A DNA stretch of 64,000 bases from Bradyrhizobiaceae bacterium (GCA_003963145.1 RXJJ01000009.1:131749-195748), one strand, 5' to 3'; shown: positions 27,144 through 36,696, counted from the first letter of the stretch. Translations and numbers: made by a program. Notes: generated by a model not told the origin, from the letters alone.

Positions 27144-27326
27144 ATGACCGACCCCGAACTCGATCTGTACATCGACGCCGCAAGCCGCGCGCTCGGATTA
27201 CGCATAGACGACCAGTGGCGAGCGGCCGTGCGATTCAATCTTGGCGTATCGCTCAATTTCTGCCGGCTCATAGACGAGTTTCCCTTCGACGATGACTTCG
27301 AACCCGCAAATACATTCACGGCCTGA
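27144..27326 (+). CDS. DUF4089 (AtzG-like) small subunit
   Basis: 60-residue protein, all helical, with the DUF4089 pattern DPELDLYIDAASRALGLRIDDQW and VRFNLGVSLNFCRLIDEFP. In characterised systems (AtzG; HpxX) this small subunit forms a complex with an amidase and resembles the GatC partner of GatA. It overlaps the start of the AtzE-family gene by 35 bases, consistent with subunits made in equal amounts. Confidence 0.85.
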   Translation: MTDPELDLYIDAASRALGLRIDDQWRAAVRFNLGVSLNFCRLIDEFPFDDDFEPANTFTA

Positions 27327-28740
27327 CACCGAATTCGGACCCTTCGTATCGGCTGGCGAGATCGCAAGCGCGGTCGCGAGCGGCAAAATCTCGGCAACCA
27401 GAATTGTCGAGACGACGCTCAACCGGATTCGCGAAGACGACAAACATCTGAATTCATTTACGGACCTTCTCTCCGAACGGGCGATCGAACGCGCGAAAAA
27501 TATTGACGCCTCGATTGCAAAGGGCGAGCCAGTGGGCCCACTCGCTGGCGTGCCATTCGCGGTCAAGAATTTGTTCGATGTGAAAGGTCTGACGACGCGG
27601 GCCGGATCGAAGATCAATCGCGACAATCCTCCGGCGCGCCGCGACGCAACGCTCATCGAACGGCTGGAGGCGGCTGGCGCGATCTGCGTCGGCGCTCTCA
27701 ATATGGGCGAATATGCCTATGACTTCACCGGCGAGAACATTCACGACGGAAACTCGCGCAACCCGCATGATACCTCGCGCATGACGGGCGGCTCGTCCGG
27801 CGGATCGGGGGCCGCGGTGGCGGGCGGCCTTGTTCCTGTCGCGCTCGGCTCCGACACCAACGGCTCGATCCGCGTACCGTCGTCGTTTTGCGGCATCTTC
27901 GGGCTGAAGCCGAGTTACGGACGGCTGCCCCGCACGCGGACATTTCCCTTTGTCTCAAGCCTCGATCATGTCGGACCGCTGGCGCGCAACGTGGCCGATC
28001 TCGTGTGCTGTTATGACGCGATGCAAGGCCCCGATCCCGGCGATCCTGTTTGCAGCCCGAGAATGCCTGAACCTGCGGGCGGGATTATCGCACGTGGCGC
28101 CGAAGGACTGCGAATCGCAGTTGCCGGCGGTTATTTCCAGACAGGACTTTATCAGGAGGCACAGAGCGCAATCGAAAAGGTTGCACGGGCGCTGAACGCA
28201 ACGGCTGTCGTCGAAATTCCGGAAGCCGCCCGGGCGCGGGCCGCGGCATACGTCATCACGAATGCCGAAGGGGCGTCGCTTCATCTCGATCGCCTCCGGG
28301 AAAGACCCGATGATTTCGACCCCGCCGTCCGCGACCGGCTTCTGGCGAGCGCCCTGCTCCCCGCTGTGATGATCGACCGCGCGCAGAAATTCCGGCGCTG
28401 GTACCGGAGCCAGGTTCTCGATCTTTTCCGGTCGTGGGACGTGATCCTGGCTCCTGCCACGCCCTGCGTCGCTCCGAAGATCGGGCAGGTCAATTTCGAA
28501 ATCGGCGGCAAACAGGTTCCGGTTCGGGCAAATATCGGTCTTTACACGCAGCCATTATCATTCATAGGGCTGCCAATTGCCGTCGCCCCCATTCCTCTCG
28601 ATCCGCTGCCGATCGGCGTCCAGATCATCGCCGCGCCCTGGCGGGAGGATCTCGCGCTGCGCGTCGCCTTCGCGCTCGAGCAGATGGGAATTGCTGCCTC
28701 GAAACGTCCCCGCACACAGGCTGAACACGATGCAGATTAA
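27292..28740 (+). CDS. AtzE family amidohydrolase
   Basis: 482-residue amidase-signature enzyme. The Ser-cisSer-Lys triad lies in GVPFAVKNLFDV (Lys), TGGSSGGSGAAVAGG (cis-Ser) and GSDTNGSIRVPSSFCG (nucleophilic Ser). It belongs to the AtzE branch by its context: preceded by DUF4089 and followed by DUF3225. Known members hydrolyse 1-carboxybiuret (AtzE, cyanuric-acid pathway), while the related HpxY acts in oxalurate breakdown. No other Atz or Hpx genes are visible here, so the substrate is unresolved. Overlaps at both ends indicate an operon. Confidence 0.88.
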   Translation: MTSNPQIHSRPDTEFGPFVSAGEIASAVASGKISATRIVETTLNRIREDDKHLNSFTDLLSERAIERAKNIDASIAKGEPVGPLAGVPFAVKNLFDVKGLTTRAGSKINRDNPPARRDATLIERLEAAGAICVGALNMGEYAYDFTGENIHDGNSRNPHDTSRMTGGSSGGSGAAVAGGLVPVALGSDTNGSIRVPSSFCGIFGLKPSYGRLPRTRTFPFVSSLDHVGPLARNVADLVCCYDAMQGPDPGDPVCSPRMPEPAGGIIARGAEGLRIAVAGGYFQTGLYQEAQSAIEKVARALNATAVVEIPEAARARAAAYVITNAEGASLHLDRLRERPDDFDPAVRDRLLASALLPAVMIDRAQKFRRWYRSQVLDLFRSWDVILAPATPCVAPKIGQVNFEIGGKQVPVRANIGLYTQPLSFIGLPIAVAPIPLDPLPIGVQIIAAPWREDLALRVAFALEQMGIAASKRPRTQAEHDAD

Positions 28741-29116
28741 TCTTCCGGACGTGGTGGCCGAAGTCACCGCGGCTTTCGAGACCTACGAAAAAGCACTTGT
28801 GAGCAATGACGTCGCCACGCTCGATTTTTTGTTCCGCGACGATTCCGACACGATACGCTATGGTGCGACTGAAAATTTATACGGCTATGAGGCGATCAAG
28901 GCGTTTCGCGCCGGTCGCTCGGCCAGCGATCTTGTGCGAACGCTCGAAAAGACAATCATCACGACCTACGGCCGCGATTTTGCCGTCGCGGCGACCCTTT
29001 TCTACAAGAACACGGCGCCCGGAAAAGTCGGAAGACAGATGCAGACATGGCTGCGCTGTTCCGACGGCTGGAAGATCGTGGCAGCGCATGTCAGCGTCAT
29101 TCCGGAAAATCCGTGA
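28730..29116 (+). CDS. DUF3225 (HpxZ/AtzH-like) protein
   Basis: 128 residues with an NTF2-like fold: NLPDVVAEVTAAFETYEKALVSNDVATLDFLF, then SDTIRYGATENLYGYEAIKAFR and CSDGWKIVAAHVSVIP. The family includes HpxZ of oxalurate catabolism and the AtzH-type proteins linked to AtzE/AtzG. The start ATG at 28730 overlaps the AtzE gene by 11 bases. The three-gene set suggests hydrolysis of a carboxylated urea, biuret or oxalurate compound (inference). Confidence 0.87.
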   Translation: MQINLPDVVAEVTAAFETYEKALVSNDVATLDFLFRDDSDTIRYGATENLYGYEAIKAFRAGRSASDLVRTLEKTIITTYGRDFAVAATLFYKNTAPGKVGRQMQTWLRCSDGWKIVAAHVSVIPENP

Positions 29117-29661
29117 CGGCTGAGGGCAGGCACGCTTCTAGCTGAGTCTGTCGGCATGCGGGCACGTCACCTGGCCGCCAACATCACTGCGAGTCTCAAG
29201 GAACGGCAGCCCATGCGCCGTGGCCTCGCGAGTCCCTTTCGATGTGCCGGTTGGCAGCCTCATCTTGTTCGGAATCTGCCTGGCGGTTTATGCGGTCAGC
29301 AGCCCCGGCACATACACACACAAATCGGTGTGCGCGGCTTTTACCGCGACTTATGCCGGGCTTTGCTACGAGTAAGCGGAACGCCGGGTCTGCGTCCGAC
29401 GATGAAGCGGATCGATCGCTGAGGTTCGCGAGTCGGGAGAGCAGCAGGACTGTGCGATGGTACAGTTGGGTGGGTTGTCCCGATTGCAAGCAATATGTAG
29501 CAAAAACAATAGCTTATGACTGGCGCGAAGACGTTCTGTGTACCAATAAAATGTGCCAAAGTCGAGCTTTGGGCCTTACAATCCGTCAGTTATTTTAGCA
29601 GGCGACGTAACTAACGTCTGCTTTGCTTCAGAAGCCGACATTCGCCGAAGCCGCGTCGAGC
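29117..29661. other. Intergenic region, largely without supported genes
   Basis: About 545 bases between the amidohydrolase operon and the aldo/keto reductase gene. A weak 51-codon membrane ORF is listed separately. The stretch around 29600-29690 translates to peptide text of the type often seen in dispersed intergenic repeats of Bradyrhizobium relatives (ASEADIRRSR), so it may be a degenerate repeat copy. Nothing else is convincing. Confidence 0.4.
29220..29375 (+). CDS. Possible small membrane protein
   Basis: 51 codons from GTG 29220 to TAA 29375. The peptide contains a single hydrophobic segment (VGSLILFGICLAVYAVSS) and two later cysteines. There is no good ribosome-binding site close to the start (AAGGAA is about 15 bases away), so expression is doubtful. 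It could be the remnant of a larger membrane gene. Confidence 0.3.
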   Translation: MASRVPFDVPVGSLILFGICLAVYAVSSPGTYTHKSVCAAFTATYAGLCYE

Positions 29662-30576
<915 letters not shown>

Positions 30577-31413
30577 TTAGTTGCCCTTCGGGAAGTCAGT
30601 GCCTTCACTCGTGGCCTGCGCCGCGCTGATCTCCTCGAGCTGAGCTTCCAATCCCTTGCGGACAATCGTAATCGCATCGCTGCCGAGTAGTAGTCGCTTC
30701 GGCAGCTTCGGTTTCGCGACCGTCTCAATGATCAGCCGCGCAGCGCGCGCCGGATCGCCGGGCTGAGTGCCGTCGGTGCGATCGTTCTCCTTGCGACGCG
30801 GACCGACCGTTTCGGCATAGTCGTCGATCTCGAACTTGGCTCCCTTCAGCGAGCGACCGGCGAAATCGGTGCGGAACGCGCCCGGCTCGATCACCATCAC
30901 GCGCAGACCCAGCGGTTCGACCTCGGTCTTCAGCGTAAGGGTGATGCCTTCCTGCGCCATCTTCGCAGCGGAGTAGTAGCCCGACCCGGGATTGAAAAAT
31001 TGCGCGCCGATCGAGGAGAGGTTGATGATCGTGCCCTGCCGCCGCGCGCGCATCGCAGGCAGCACAGCCTTCATCAGCGTGACGGGGCCGAAGACGTGGG
31101 TATCGAACAAGTTGGCGACGTCCTGCTCGTCACCTTCCTCAATCGCCGCGCGATAGCCGTAGCCGGCATTATTGACGAGCACGTCGATGTCACCGAACCG
31201 CGCTGTCGCCTTTGCAACGGCATCACCGATCGAAGCCTTGTCGTTGAGATCGAGCGCGACCGCCAGAGCACGGCCGGGAAATGACCGCTCGAACGCCTTC
31301 ACCTTGTCGGCGTCGCGCGCGGTGACGACGGCGTTGAAGCCAGCTCCGAGGACGGCGGTTGCCAGGCTGTGGCCGAGGCCGGACGAGCATCCGGTGATGA
31401 ACCAGGTTGCCAT
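30577..31413 (-). CDS. Short-chain dehydrogenase/reductase
   Basis: 278-residue classical SDR. The nucleotide-binding motif TGxxxGxG is read in FITGCSSGLGHSLA; NNAG is in DVLVNNAGYGYRAAI; the Ser-Tyr-Lys catalytic set is in LSSIGAQ and GYYSAAKMAQEG. It belongs to the group that starts ATWFITGCSSGLG and is usually controlled by a divergent LysR. It precedes an aldo/keto reductase on the same strand. The substrate is unknown. Confidence 0.92.
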   Translation of the reverse strand: MATWFITGCSSGLGHSLATAVLGAGFNAVVTARDADKVKAFERSFPGRALAVALDLNDKASIGDAVAKATARFGDIDVLVNNAGYGYRAAIEEGDEQDVANLFDTHVFGPVTLMKAVLPAMRARRQGTIINLSSIGAQFFNPGSGYYSAAKMAQEGITLTLKTEVEPLGLRVMVIEPGAFRTDFAGRSLKGAKFEIDDYAETVGPRRKENDRTDGTQPGDPARAARLIIETVAKPKLPKRLLLGSDAITIVRKGLEAQLEEISAAQATSEGTDFPKGN

Positions 31414-31552
31414 GGAAAAACTCCTTCTGTGTCCGGCGTGCAGCGAAGCCTGCCATATGAAATGTGCCCCGCTCTCGAGCCTGAAGATAGGGCTCGCGGC
31501 TGTCAGCGATTAGAGCCTATAATCGGCAAGCTATTATAAGGTGACCTAATTA

Positions 31553-31727
31553 ATGGGCGCTGAGAACTTCAACGATCTGTCAGATCGTCGATGATGTTGC
31601 ATCGGGGCGCCTCATCAGGGTGCTCGAAGAATGGTGCAGGCCGTTTGCCGGCTACCACCTCTACTACCCCAGTCGACAGCATGCCTTGCCCGCATTCGCG
31701 CTCGTGGTCAATGCGCTCCGATACTAA
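31553..31727 (+). pseudogene. LysR regulator reduced by internal deletion
   Basis: The ATG at 31553 begins MGAENFNDL, the conserved opening of LysR regulators that are normally divergent from this type of SDR/AKR operon. After about 10 codons the frame stops. A different frame then reads SGRLIRVLEEWC, PFAGYHLYYPSRQHALPAF and VVNALRY, ending at TAA 31725-31727, which is the typical C-terminus of the same family. About 240 internal codons are therefore missing and the frame is shifted. It is divergent from the SDR gene 140 bases away, as an intact regulator would be. Confidence 0.8.
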
Positions 31728-32128
31728 GGGTCTACAATGCGCCCTTAAACGGAAAGGGCCATTTCAACAAAACTGCCGACATAAAAGGGCGCCTGCTTTG
31801 AACGCTAGCGGCGAATGGACAATGCCGCCGCGGAAAAGTGAGCGATTGCCCTAATTCCGCAAGAAACCAAATAAAATCAGGCATTTCCTACAAGCCAGAT
31901 ACCATCGTGTGTACCAGTACTGTGGACCAGTACTGTGGACCAACGTCAGTACACGAATACGAACAAATCTGATCGCGTTCTCCGCTTCCGGTGGGGGCCG
32001 GACTGGAAGGTTCGGCCACGATCCGTCGCCATACGTGACCGACGCGGGTGATTCTTGCCGGTTCAACCCGTCAAGAAGATCGCTCAGCGTCCGGATACTA
32101 CCGCCGGACACTTACAGCGCCGTCGTCA
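31728..32128. other. Non-coding junction between the lysR remnant and the copper island
   Basis: About 400 bases with no supported gene. A minus-strand frame (32111-31851) and a plus-strand frame (31909-32175) are open, but neither shows a recognisable domain or ribosome-binding site. A 13-base tandem repeat lies at 31914-31939. Base composition drops here relative to the left half, so this is a plausible left border of the acquired island. Confidence 0.45.
31914..31939. repeat. 13-base tandem duplication
   Basis: The unit CCAGTACTGTGGA occurs twice in tandem (31914-31926, 31927-31939) followed by a third partial CCA. It lies in the non-coding island border. Confidence 0.85.
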
Positions 32129-33058
32129 TTATTGAACGATTGCCGGCCGCATGGTCCCTAATATGCTTACAATGAGAAGAACCATCCATCCCAAAAATTG
32201 CTCACCGAGTACATGATTTCGCAATCTGCTGGCCCACACCCCGCCGGAAGTATCCGTTCTTGTCCTGCTCATCAACGGAACGAGCCAAAGCCGGTTCGCA
32301 ATGGCAAGTGCGAGCATCGCAGCAAACAGAACTAGTTTCCCAATAAGAATTTGACCATACGGAGTCCTCAGCAAATTCGCGACCGAGCCCACCAGAAACC
32401 AGCCATTGATAAGACCCGATCCGATAAGCGTCGCCACCGCTACGTAGCCCATGCCTGAGAACCCCAGCAAAATCCGATCTACGTCGATCGGTCTAACCTC
32501 CCGATTCACCATGTCGTAGCGAAGGAGGATAAAGCCGAGCGGAACTAATCCTCCGAGCCATGCACCGGCAGCAAGAAGGTGCGCTACATCGGATGCGACG
32601 TGGATTACACTAGCCCACCCCTCCTCGATTTGGGAATGGCCCGTACCAGCCAACGATCCCAATAGCGCAGCCGCGAGAAGCGGGGTGATCGAATCACGGC
32701 TTACGGTTGCAGTCGAGAAAAGACACATCGCTGTCACGCCAACAATGGCGACAGCCAGAAACATGCGCGCCGTCCAAACGACGCCAAAAGTCGTATCACG
32801 TAATACCGCCCACACCACTTCCGGATTGGCCAGATCGGCAAGACTGCCGCTCATAGTTGCGGCCGAAAAGACGAACCAGAAGAGGCCACTAAACAACGCC
32901 ACGACCGCAGTCCACAAAAGCAACTTTCGTCGCCAGAAATTTAAGGTCTCGGGTTCGGAATCCGCATACGCATAAAACGGAAAAAATGACACGCCAGCGA
33001 GCGTAGCCGTTGCTGTATAGTGCAGAAATCGTGCAAGGATAAGTCCGACATCGATCAT
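32129..33058 (-). CDS. copD: CopD-family copper-resistance membrane protein
   Basis: 309-residue inner-membrane protein with about eight hydrophobic segments. CopD features include the N-terminal RFLHYTATATLAGVSFF, the central GHSQIEEGW and HVASDVAHLLAAGAWLGGLVPL with conserved His residues, and a C-terminal GQILIGKLVLFAAMLALAIANRL. It is thought to move copper across the inner membrane together with periplasmic CopC. Its ATG shares one base with the CopC stop (TAATG), so translation is coupled. It is the last gene of the minus-strand copper series. Confidence 0.9.
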   Translation of the reverse strand: MIDVGLILARFLHYTATATLAGVSFFPFYAYADSEPETLNFWRRKLLLWTAVVALFSGLFWFVFSAATMSGSLADLANPEVVWAVLRDTTFGVVWTARMFLAVAIVGVTAMCLFSTATVSRDSITPLLAAALLGSLAGTGHSQIEEGWASVIHVASDVAHLLAAGAWLGGLVPLGFILLRYDMVNREVRPIDVDRILLGFSGMGYVAVATLIGSGLINGWFLVGSVANLLRTPYGQILIGKLVLFAAMLALAIANRLWLVPLMSRTRTDTSGGVWASRLRNHVLGEQFLGWMVLLIVSILGTMRPAIVQ

Positions 33059-33423
33059 TAGCGCGTCACGCTGAATGAGTAGCTGCCTTTAACACGATGG
33101 GTATCATCCGATACGGCGTGCCATTCGACCTTGTAATCCCCCGGAGCCAACTGCTCCTTAACTGGTACCACTAGTAATTTCTTGTTGGCCGGATCGGCTT
33201 CTGATTTTCCGGTCGCGATCGCTTTTCCGCTCTGATCCCGTAATTCGACGCCAGAGAATTCTGCGATGACGGTTTCATTGAACCTGATTGTTATCCGTTT
33301 AGGAGATGCGGTCGCCACTCCAGCTGCGGGTTCGGCCGATTGAAGTTCCGGATGGGCATAAGCAACGTTGCCGCAGATGATTGCTGCAATGAAAGCGAAA
33401 GTAGCGGCTGATGTGTTCCACAT
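33058..33423 (-). CDS. copC: CopC periplasmic copper-binding protein
   Basis: 121 residues: signal peptide (TFAFIAAIICGNVAYA) and a mature N-terminus starting His-Pro-Glu-Leu, the Cu(II)-binding amino-terminal His of CopC. The beta-barrel motifs SPKRITIRFNETV, LAPGDYKVEWHAVSDDTHRVKGSYSF are present, the last with the second conserved His/Asp. The frame is open upstream into a deletion scar (33462-33765), so gene callers may extend it to 235 residues. ATG 33423 with the signal peptide is the real start. Confidence 0.92.
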   Translation of the reverse strand: MWNTSAATFAFIAAIICGNVAYAHPELQSAEPAAGVATASPKRITIRFNETVIAEFSGVELRDQSGKAIATGKSEADPANKKLLVVPVKEQLAPGDYKVEWHAVSDDTHRVKGSYSFSVTR

Positions 33424-33461
33424 TCGATTTTCCTTTTGACACTTAGTTGTTAAATTGGAGA

Positions 33462-33765
33462 TTACTGCACGTCGAGAACAAGCATTAGACCGCCCCCACC
33501 CATCTGTTCGACGTTGTTGTTGGCCGTATGATGCGGAATATGACAATGCACGAGCCATACGCTCTCCGGGACGAGGCTCCTTGTCCGCGAGCACATACAA
33601 TAAAAGACCGAGTGGCCCCATATAGAGCGTCACAAGCATGAAGCCCCATTTCATCACGGCGAGTTCGGGGTTCCCCCTAAATTGGTCGAAGGCAACATAA
33701 GCCGTCGATGCGACCGCGAGGACGAACCATCCGATCAAAAAGTAGTCGTATGGAAGCGCTATCAT
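33462..33765 (-). pseudogene. DUF4396 protein fused to a multicopper-oxidase tail by deletion
   Basis: From ATG 33765 the first 67 codons read as a DUF4396-type membrane protein: YFLIGWFVLAVASTAYVAFD, then MKWGFMLVTLYMGPLGLLLY and VLADKEPRPG. At about 33565 the homology ends. In another frame the DNA then encodes SVWLVHCHIPHHTANNNVEQ and GGGGLMLVLDVQ, ending at TAA (33464-33462), the type-1 copper HCHxxxH C-terminus of a multicopper oxidase. The two gene fragments are joined directly, so a deletion removed most of both. The frame of the DUF4396 part runs open into copC. Confidence 0.75.
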
Positions 33766-33842
33766 GAGTTGTCCTCGCGGCTGCAGCGGAAGCTAGTTTG
33801 ACCGCCGTGCTTTGCGGTTCATACGCAAGTTCTTTTTGCTAC

Positions 33843-34151
33843 TCACTTCGTCTTTTGCAGCTTTGTAATTGTAATGCCTGTGCTTGCGCGCTCGGCTTCA
33901 AACTGCACCTTGTCGCCAACCTTAACCTGTTTCAGCATTGCGGGATCTTGGACGCGAAAGACCATCGTCATGTTCTGATCGGTCATATCGAGATTCTTGA
34001 TGGGACCGTGATTTAATGTGATTTTGCCAGTAGCTTCATCGATCTTCTTCACCTCGCCCTTCACTGTCGCGTCTTGGGCGAAAACTGTGAGCGAAGTAAA
34101 GAGAGAGAAGGCAACGATTAGTGAAGCGAGTTCTTTGACTTTCATTTTCAT
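33843..34151 (-). CDS. CusF-like periplasmic copper-binding protein
   Basis: 102 residues: signal peptide (VAFSLFTSLTVFAQ) followed by an OB-fold CusF-like domain. The metal site is visible as His in ITLNHGPIKNLDMTDQNMTMVFRV with two Met (DMTDQNMTM), the CusF arrangement of His and Met ligands. It presumably hands periplasmic Cu(I) to efflux. It is preceded by the FemAB-like gene with a 7-base gap, and belongs to the copper operon. Confidence 0.87.
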   Translation of the reverse strand: MKMKVKELASLIVAFSLFTSLTVFAQDATVKGEVKKIDEATGKITLNHGPIKNLDMTDQNMTMVFRVQDPAMLKQVKVGDKVQFEAERASTGITITKLQKTK

Positions 34152-34158
34152 TTCCTTT

Positions 34159-35247
34159 TCAGTTATTCAACCTTCCAAGAGAAGGCTTTCTTTCACGCTG
34201 CCAACGCTGGATACTGTCACGCGCGTCGCGAAGAGCGAACAGCCCTCCCACGACGAAACGTGCCATCACATCCGGACAGTAGTGAAATTCTTGAAGCGCG
34301 AGCAGCGCGCCTCGTTTACCGGCTAGCCCCTTTTTAAATTGACGTATTCCCGGATCACCAGGACCGCCAAGCTCGTACCAGCGCGCGCCACCATGCTCAC
34401 GTAACCAGCGGATTACGTGCCACTGCAAAACGTAGCCCGCGTTGAGTTCGATCGCCTTGTCATTGCTGGCGCCAAAAACGTAATAAGCAATATCGCCGAC
34501 AACGCTGAACGCGAGGCCGCCGATCGGCTGTCCCTCGTTGTAAGCGAGAGCAATCAGCATCTTCATTCGGTTCGGAAGACCAACCAATTCAGGAATGAAT
34601 GCCGGCAGTTCGACGCCTGGATAATTTAGATTTTTGCGTTGAACCATCTGAGCGTAGATGGCTTGGAACGTTTTAATCGCGGCGGCATCGTCGCCGATGC
34701 GAATCTCTAGACTATGCGCCATACCCTTGCGCAGGTTATGACGCCATTTCTGCTCCAAACTATTTTTCTGCTCTTCCTCGTCAAGCGCGAGATCCACAAA
34801 ATAGCGATCAAGCATCGAGGATGAACTGCCCGCGACCCCCAAGTCTCCAAGCGTCTTTGCTTCGACCGGATAGAAGTCAGGGTGAGCACGGGGTCGAACG
34901 ATGAGGTAAAGTTTGCGACGTTTGCAATATTCGTCGATGAGCGTTCGAATTAAAGTCTTATAAACTCCTGTATCCGTTTCGCCTTTCACGTGGCGCCAGA
35001 ACGGCCCAAATCGAACCAAAGCTAAACCGCGTTTCAATCCGGGAATAATGTAAAGTCCGACGCGCGCACCACCCACGGGAATGCCGTCGCGTTTCAATAG
35101 TATATGGCTTGAGCGTTCTCTTTTTTGCCCGGACTCGTAGATGGCGGTCTGCTCGTAATGAGAGTCCCAAAATTCATTCATCGTCTTGTGCCAAATATCA
35201 TCTGGCACACAATCGACGACCAGCTTTTCGGTGAAATGCCCCGTCAT
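34159..35247 (-). CDS. FemAB/BioF2-like GNAT-fold protein
   Basis: 362-residue cytoplasmic protein with the FemAB-type double GNAT fold: residues about 140-300 contain the BioF2-like pattern SLEQKWRHNLRKGM, the acyl-binding NEGQPIGGLAFSVVGDIAYYVFGAS and the terminal WYELGGPGDPGIRQFKKGLAG. Known relatives add amino acids to peptidoglycan precursors or acylate other substrates. Its presence inside a copper operon is unexpected; perhaps it modifies a copper ligand or the envelope. Neighbour spacing (7 and 55 bases) argues that it is co-transcribed. Confidence 0.82.
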   Translation of the reverse strand: MTGHFTEKLVVDCVPDDIWHKTMNEFWDSHYEQTAIYESGQKRERSSHILLKRDGIPVGGARVGLYIIPGLKRGLALVRFGPFWRHVKGETDTGVYKTLIRTLIDEYCKRRKLYLIVRPRAHPDFYPVEAKTLGDLGVAGSSSSMLDRYFVDLALDEEEQKNSLEQKWRHNLRKGMAHSLEIRIGDDAAAIKTFQAIYAQMVQRKNLNYPGVELPAFIPELVGLPNRMKMLIALAYNEGQPIGGLAFSVVGDIAYYVFGASNDKAIELNAGYVLQWHVIRWLREHGGARWYELGGPGDPGIRQFKKGLAGKRGALLALQEFHYCPDVMARFVVGGLFALRDARDSIQRWQRERKPSLGRLNN

Positions 35248-35302
35248 GGATTCCCTAATTTCTGTTCCTGATCGAATTTATTTTTTCTTCCTTTATCGCC
35301 AC

Positions 35303-36685
35303 TCACATGCCATTCATTGTTTTCATATTCATTCCCTTCATGTCTTTCGACACAGCCGGCTTGCTCTTGTCCATCGGAGTGACTTGGCGCGGCGCTTCGC
35401 TCTGAGGCGCCTCGATCTCATAGGCAACGGTACCCTTCGGAAAATCGTAAGGCCCGGGATCTCTGTAATCGTCACGTGCGAGGCCTTCCCGGATCTTCAT
35501 CGTCGTGAACATTCCGCCCATTTCGATTGGTCCAAACTGTCCAGAGCCACTCATCATCATCAGCGTATTGTCGGGCATCGGCATCTCCATTTCGCCCATG
35601 GCACCTCCGGTTGACCCCATGACCATTGCGTCGGGCGCTAGCTTTCCGATTGCTTTCGCCAAATCCTTTTTGGAAACTCCAATTAAGTTTCTGATATCGT
35701 GACCCATCGCATTCATGGTGTGATGCGACTTGTGGCAGTGAAATGCCCAATCACCGGGATTGTCGGCGGTGAAGTCAAATGCTCGAACCGCACCCACGGG
35801 CACGTCGGTTGTGACTTCTGGCCATTGCGCGCTTTCGGGAACCCATCCGCCGTCCGTACAACTGACCGCGAAATTGTGACCGTGCAGATGGATCGGATGA
35901 TTGGTCATAGTGAGATTGCCGACTCGTACCCGTACGCGATCTCCCAAACGCACAGGCAGCGAATCAATGCCGGGAAACACCCGGCTATTCCATGCCCACA
36001 TGTTGAAGTCGGTCATCTCGGTGACCTTCGGCAGATACGTACCGGGGTCGATCAGATACGAACTCATGATGAAGACAAAGTCGCGATCAACGGGCCGAAA
36101 GGTGCTGTCGCGTGGGTGCACCACGATCATTCCCATCATGCCCATGGCCATCTGCACCATTTCATCTGAGTGTGGGTGGTACATGAACGTACCGCTATGC
36201 TTCATTTCGAATTCGTAGACGAACGTCTTGCCTGGTTGGATATGCGGCTGGTTCAGTCCGCCGACACCATCCATTCCGCTCGGTAGGATCACACCGTGCC
36301 AATGAACGGTTGTGTGCTCGGGTAATTTGTTGGTGACGAAGATACGAACTTTGTCACCTTCGACCGCCTCAATTGTGGGACCCGGCGATTGACCGTTGTA
36401 GCCCCAGAGATAGGCCTTCATTCCTTCGGCGAACTCGCGCTCGACAGGCTCGGCAACGAGATGGAACTCCTTCCAGTCTCCGTTCATCCGCCACGGCAAG
36501 GTCCAGCCGTTTAGTGTGACGACCGGATTGTAGTCAGGTCCGCTTGTCGGGCGGAGTGGCGGCTGCATGGTCGCCTTCTCCATGACCGGCGCTTCAGGAA
36601 TGTTCGCGGCCTGGACACGCCCGGTGATCGCCGTCGCACTGGCAAGTGCGGTGGCAGTCCCTAGAAAGTTTCGTCGCGATAACAT
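35303..36685 (-). CDS. Multicopper oxidase, copper-resistance type
   Basis: 460 residues, periplasmic, exported folded by Tat (SRRNFLG twin-arginine signal, cleavage near QAA). Four copper motifs are present: HWHG in EHTTVHWHGVILPSG, HPHSD in FMYHPHSDEMVQ, HPIHLHGHNF, and HCHKSHH (T1 site). Between and after them are Met/His-rich segments (MPMPDNTLMMM, MKGMNMKTMNGM) typical of Cu(I)-oxidising CopA/CueO-like enzymes. It oxidises Cu(I) to less toxic Cu(II). GGAG with 6-base spacing supports ATG 36685 over the upstream ATG. It lies directly after the TolC-type gene (11 bases). Confidence 0.9.
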   Translation of the reverse strand: MLSRRNFLGTATALASATAITGRVQAANIPEAPVMEKATMQPPLRPTSGPDYNPVVTLNGWTLPWRMNGDWKEFHLVAEPVEREFAEGMKAYLWGYNGQSPGPTIEAVEGDKVRIFVTNKLPEHTTVHWHGVILPSGMDGVGGLNQPHIQPGKTFVYEFEMKHSGTFMYHPHSDEMVQMAMGMMGMIVVHPRDSTFRPVDRDFVFIMSSYLIDPGTYLPKVTEMTDFNMWAWNSRVFPGIDSLPVRLGDRVRVRVGNLTMTNHPIHLHGHNFAVSCTDGGWVPESAQWPEVTTDVPVGAVRAFDFTADNPGDWAFHCHKSHHTMNAMGHDIRNLIGVSKKDLAKAIGKLAPDAMVMGSTGGAMGEMEMPMPDNTLMMMSGSGQFGPIEMGGMFTTMKIREGLARDDYRDPGPYDFPKGTVAYEIEAPQSEAPRQVTPMDKSKPAVSKDMKGMNMKTMNGM

Positions 36686-36696
36686 CGTCATCTCCT

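Noticed and set aside
29242-29598. 118-codon plus-strand ORF with four cysteines late in the frame
   Set aside because: Composition changes along the frame and no start signal; more likely decayed DNA, though the C-terminal Cys pairs were noted.
31851-32111. 86-codon minus-strand ORF at the island border
   Set aside because: No ribosome-binding site, TM or known domain; a tandem repeat inside it suggests non-coding DNA.
33058-33765. Single 235-residue CopC fusion protein
   Set aside because: The CopC signal peptide starts internally at 33423, and the upstream part is a DUF4396 fragment plus an out-of-frame oxidase tail.
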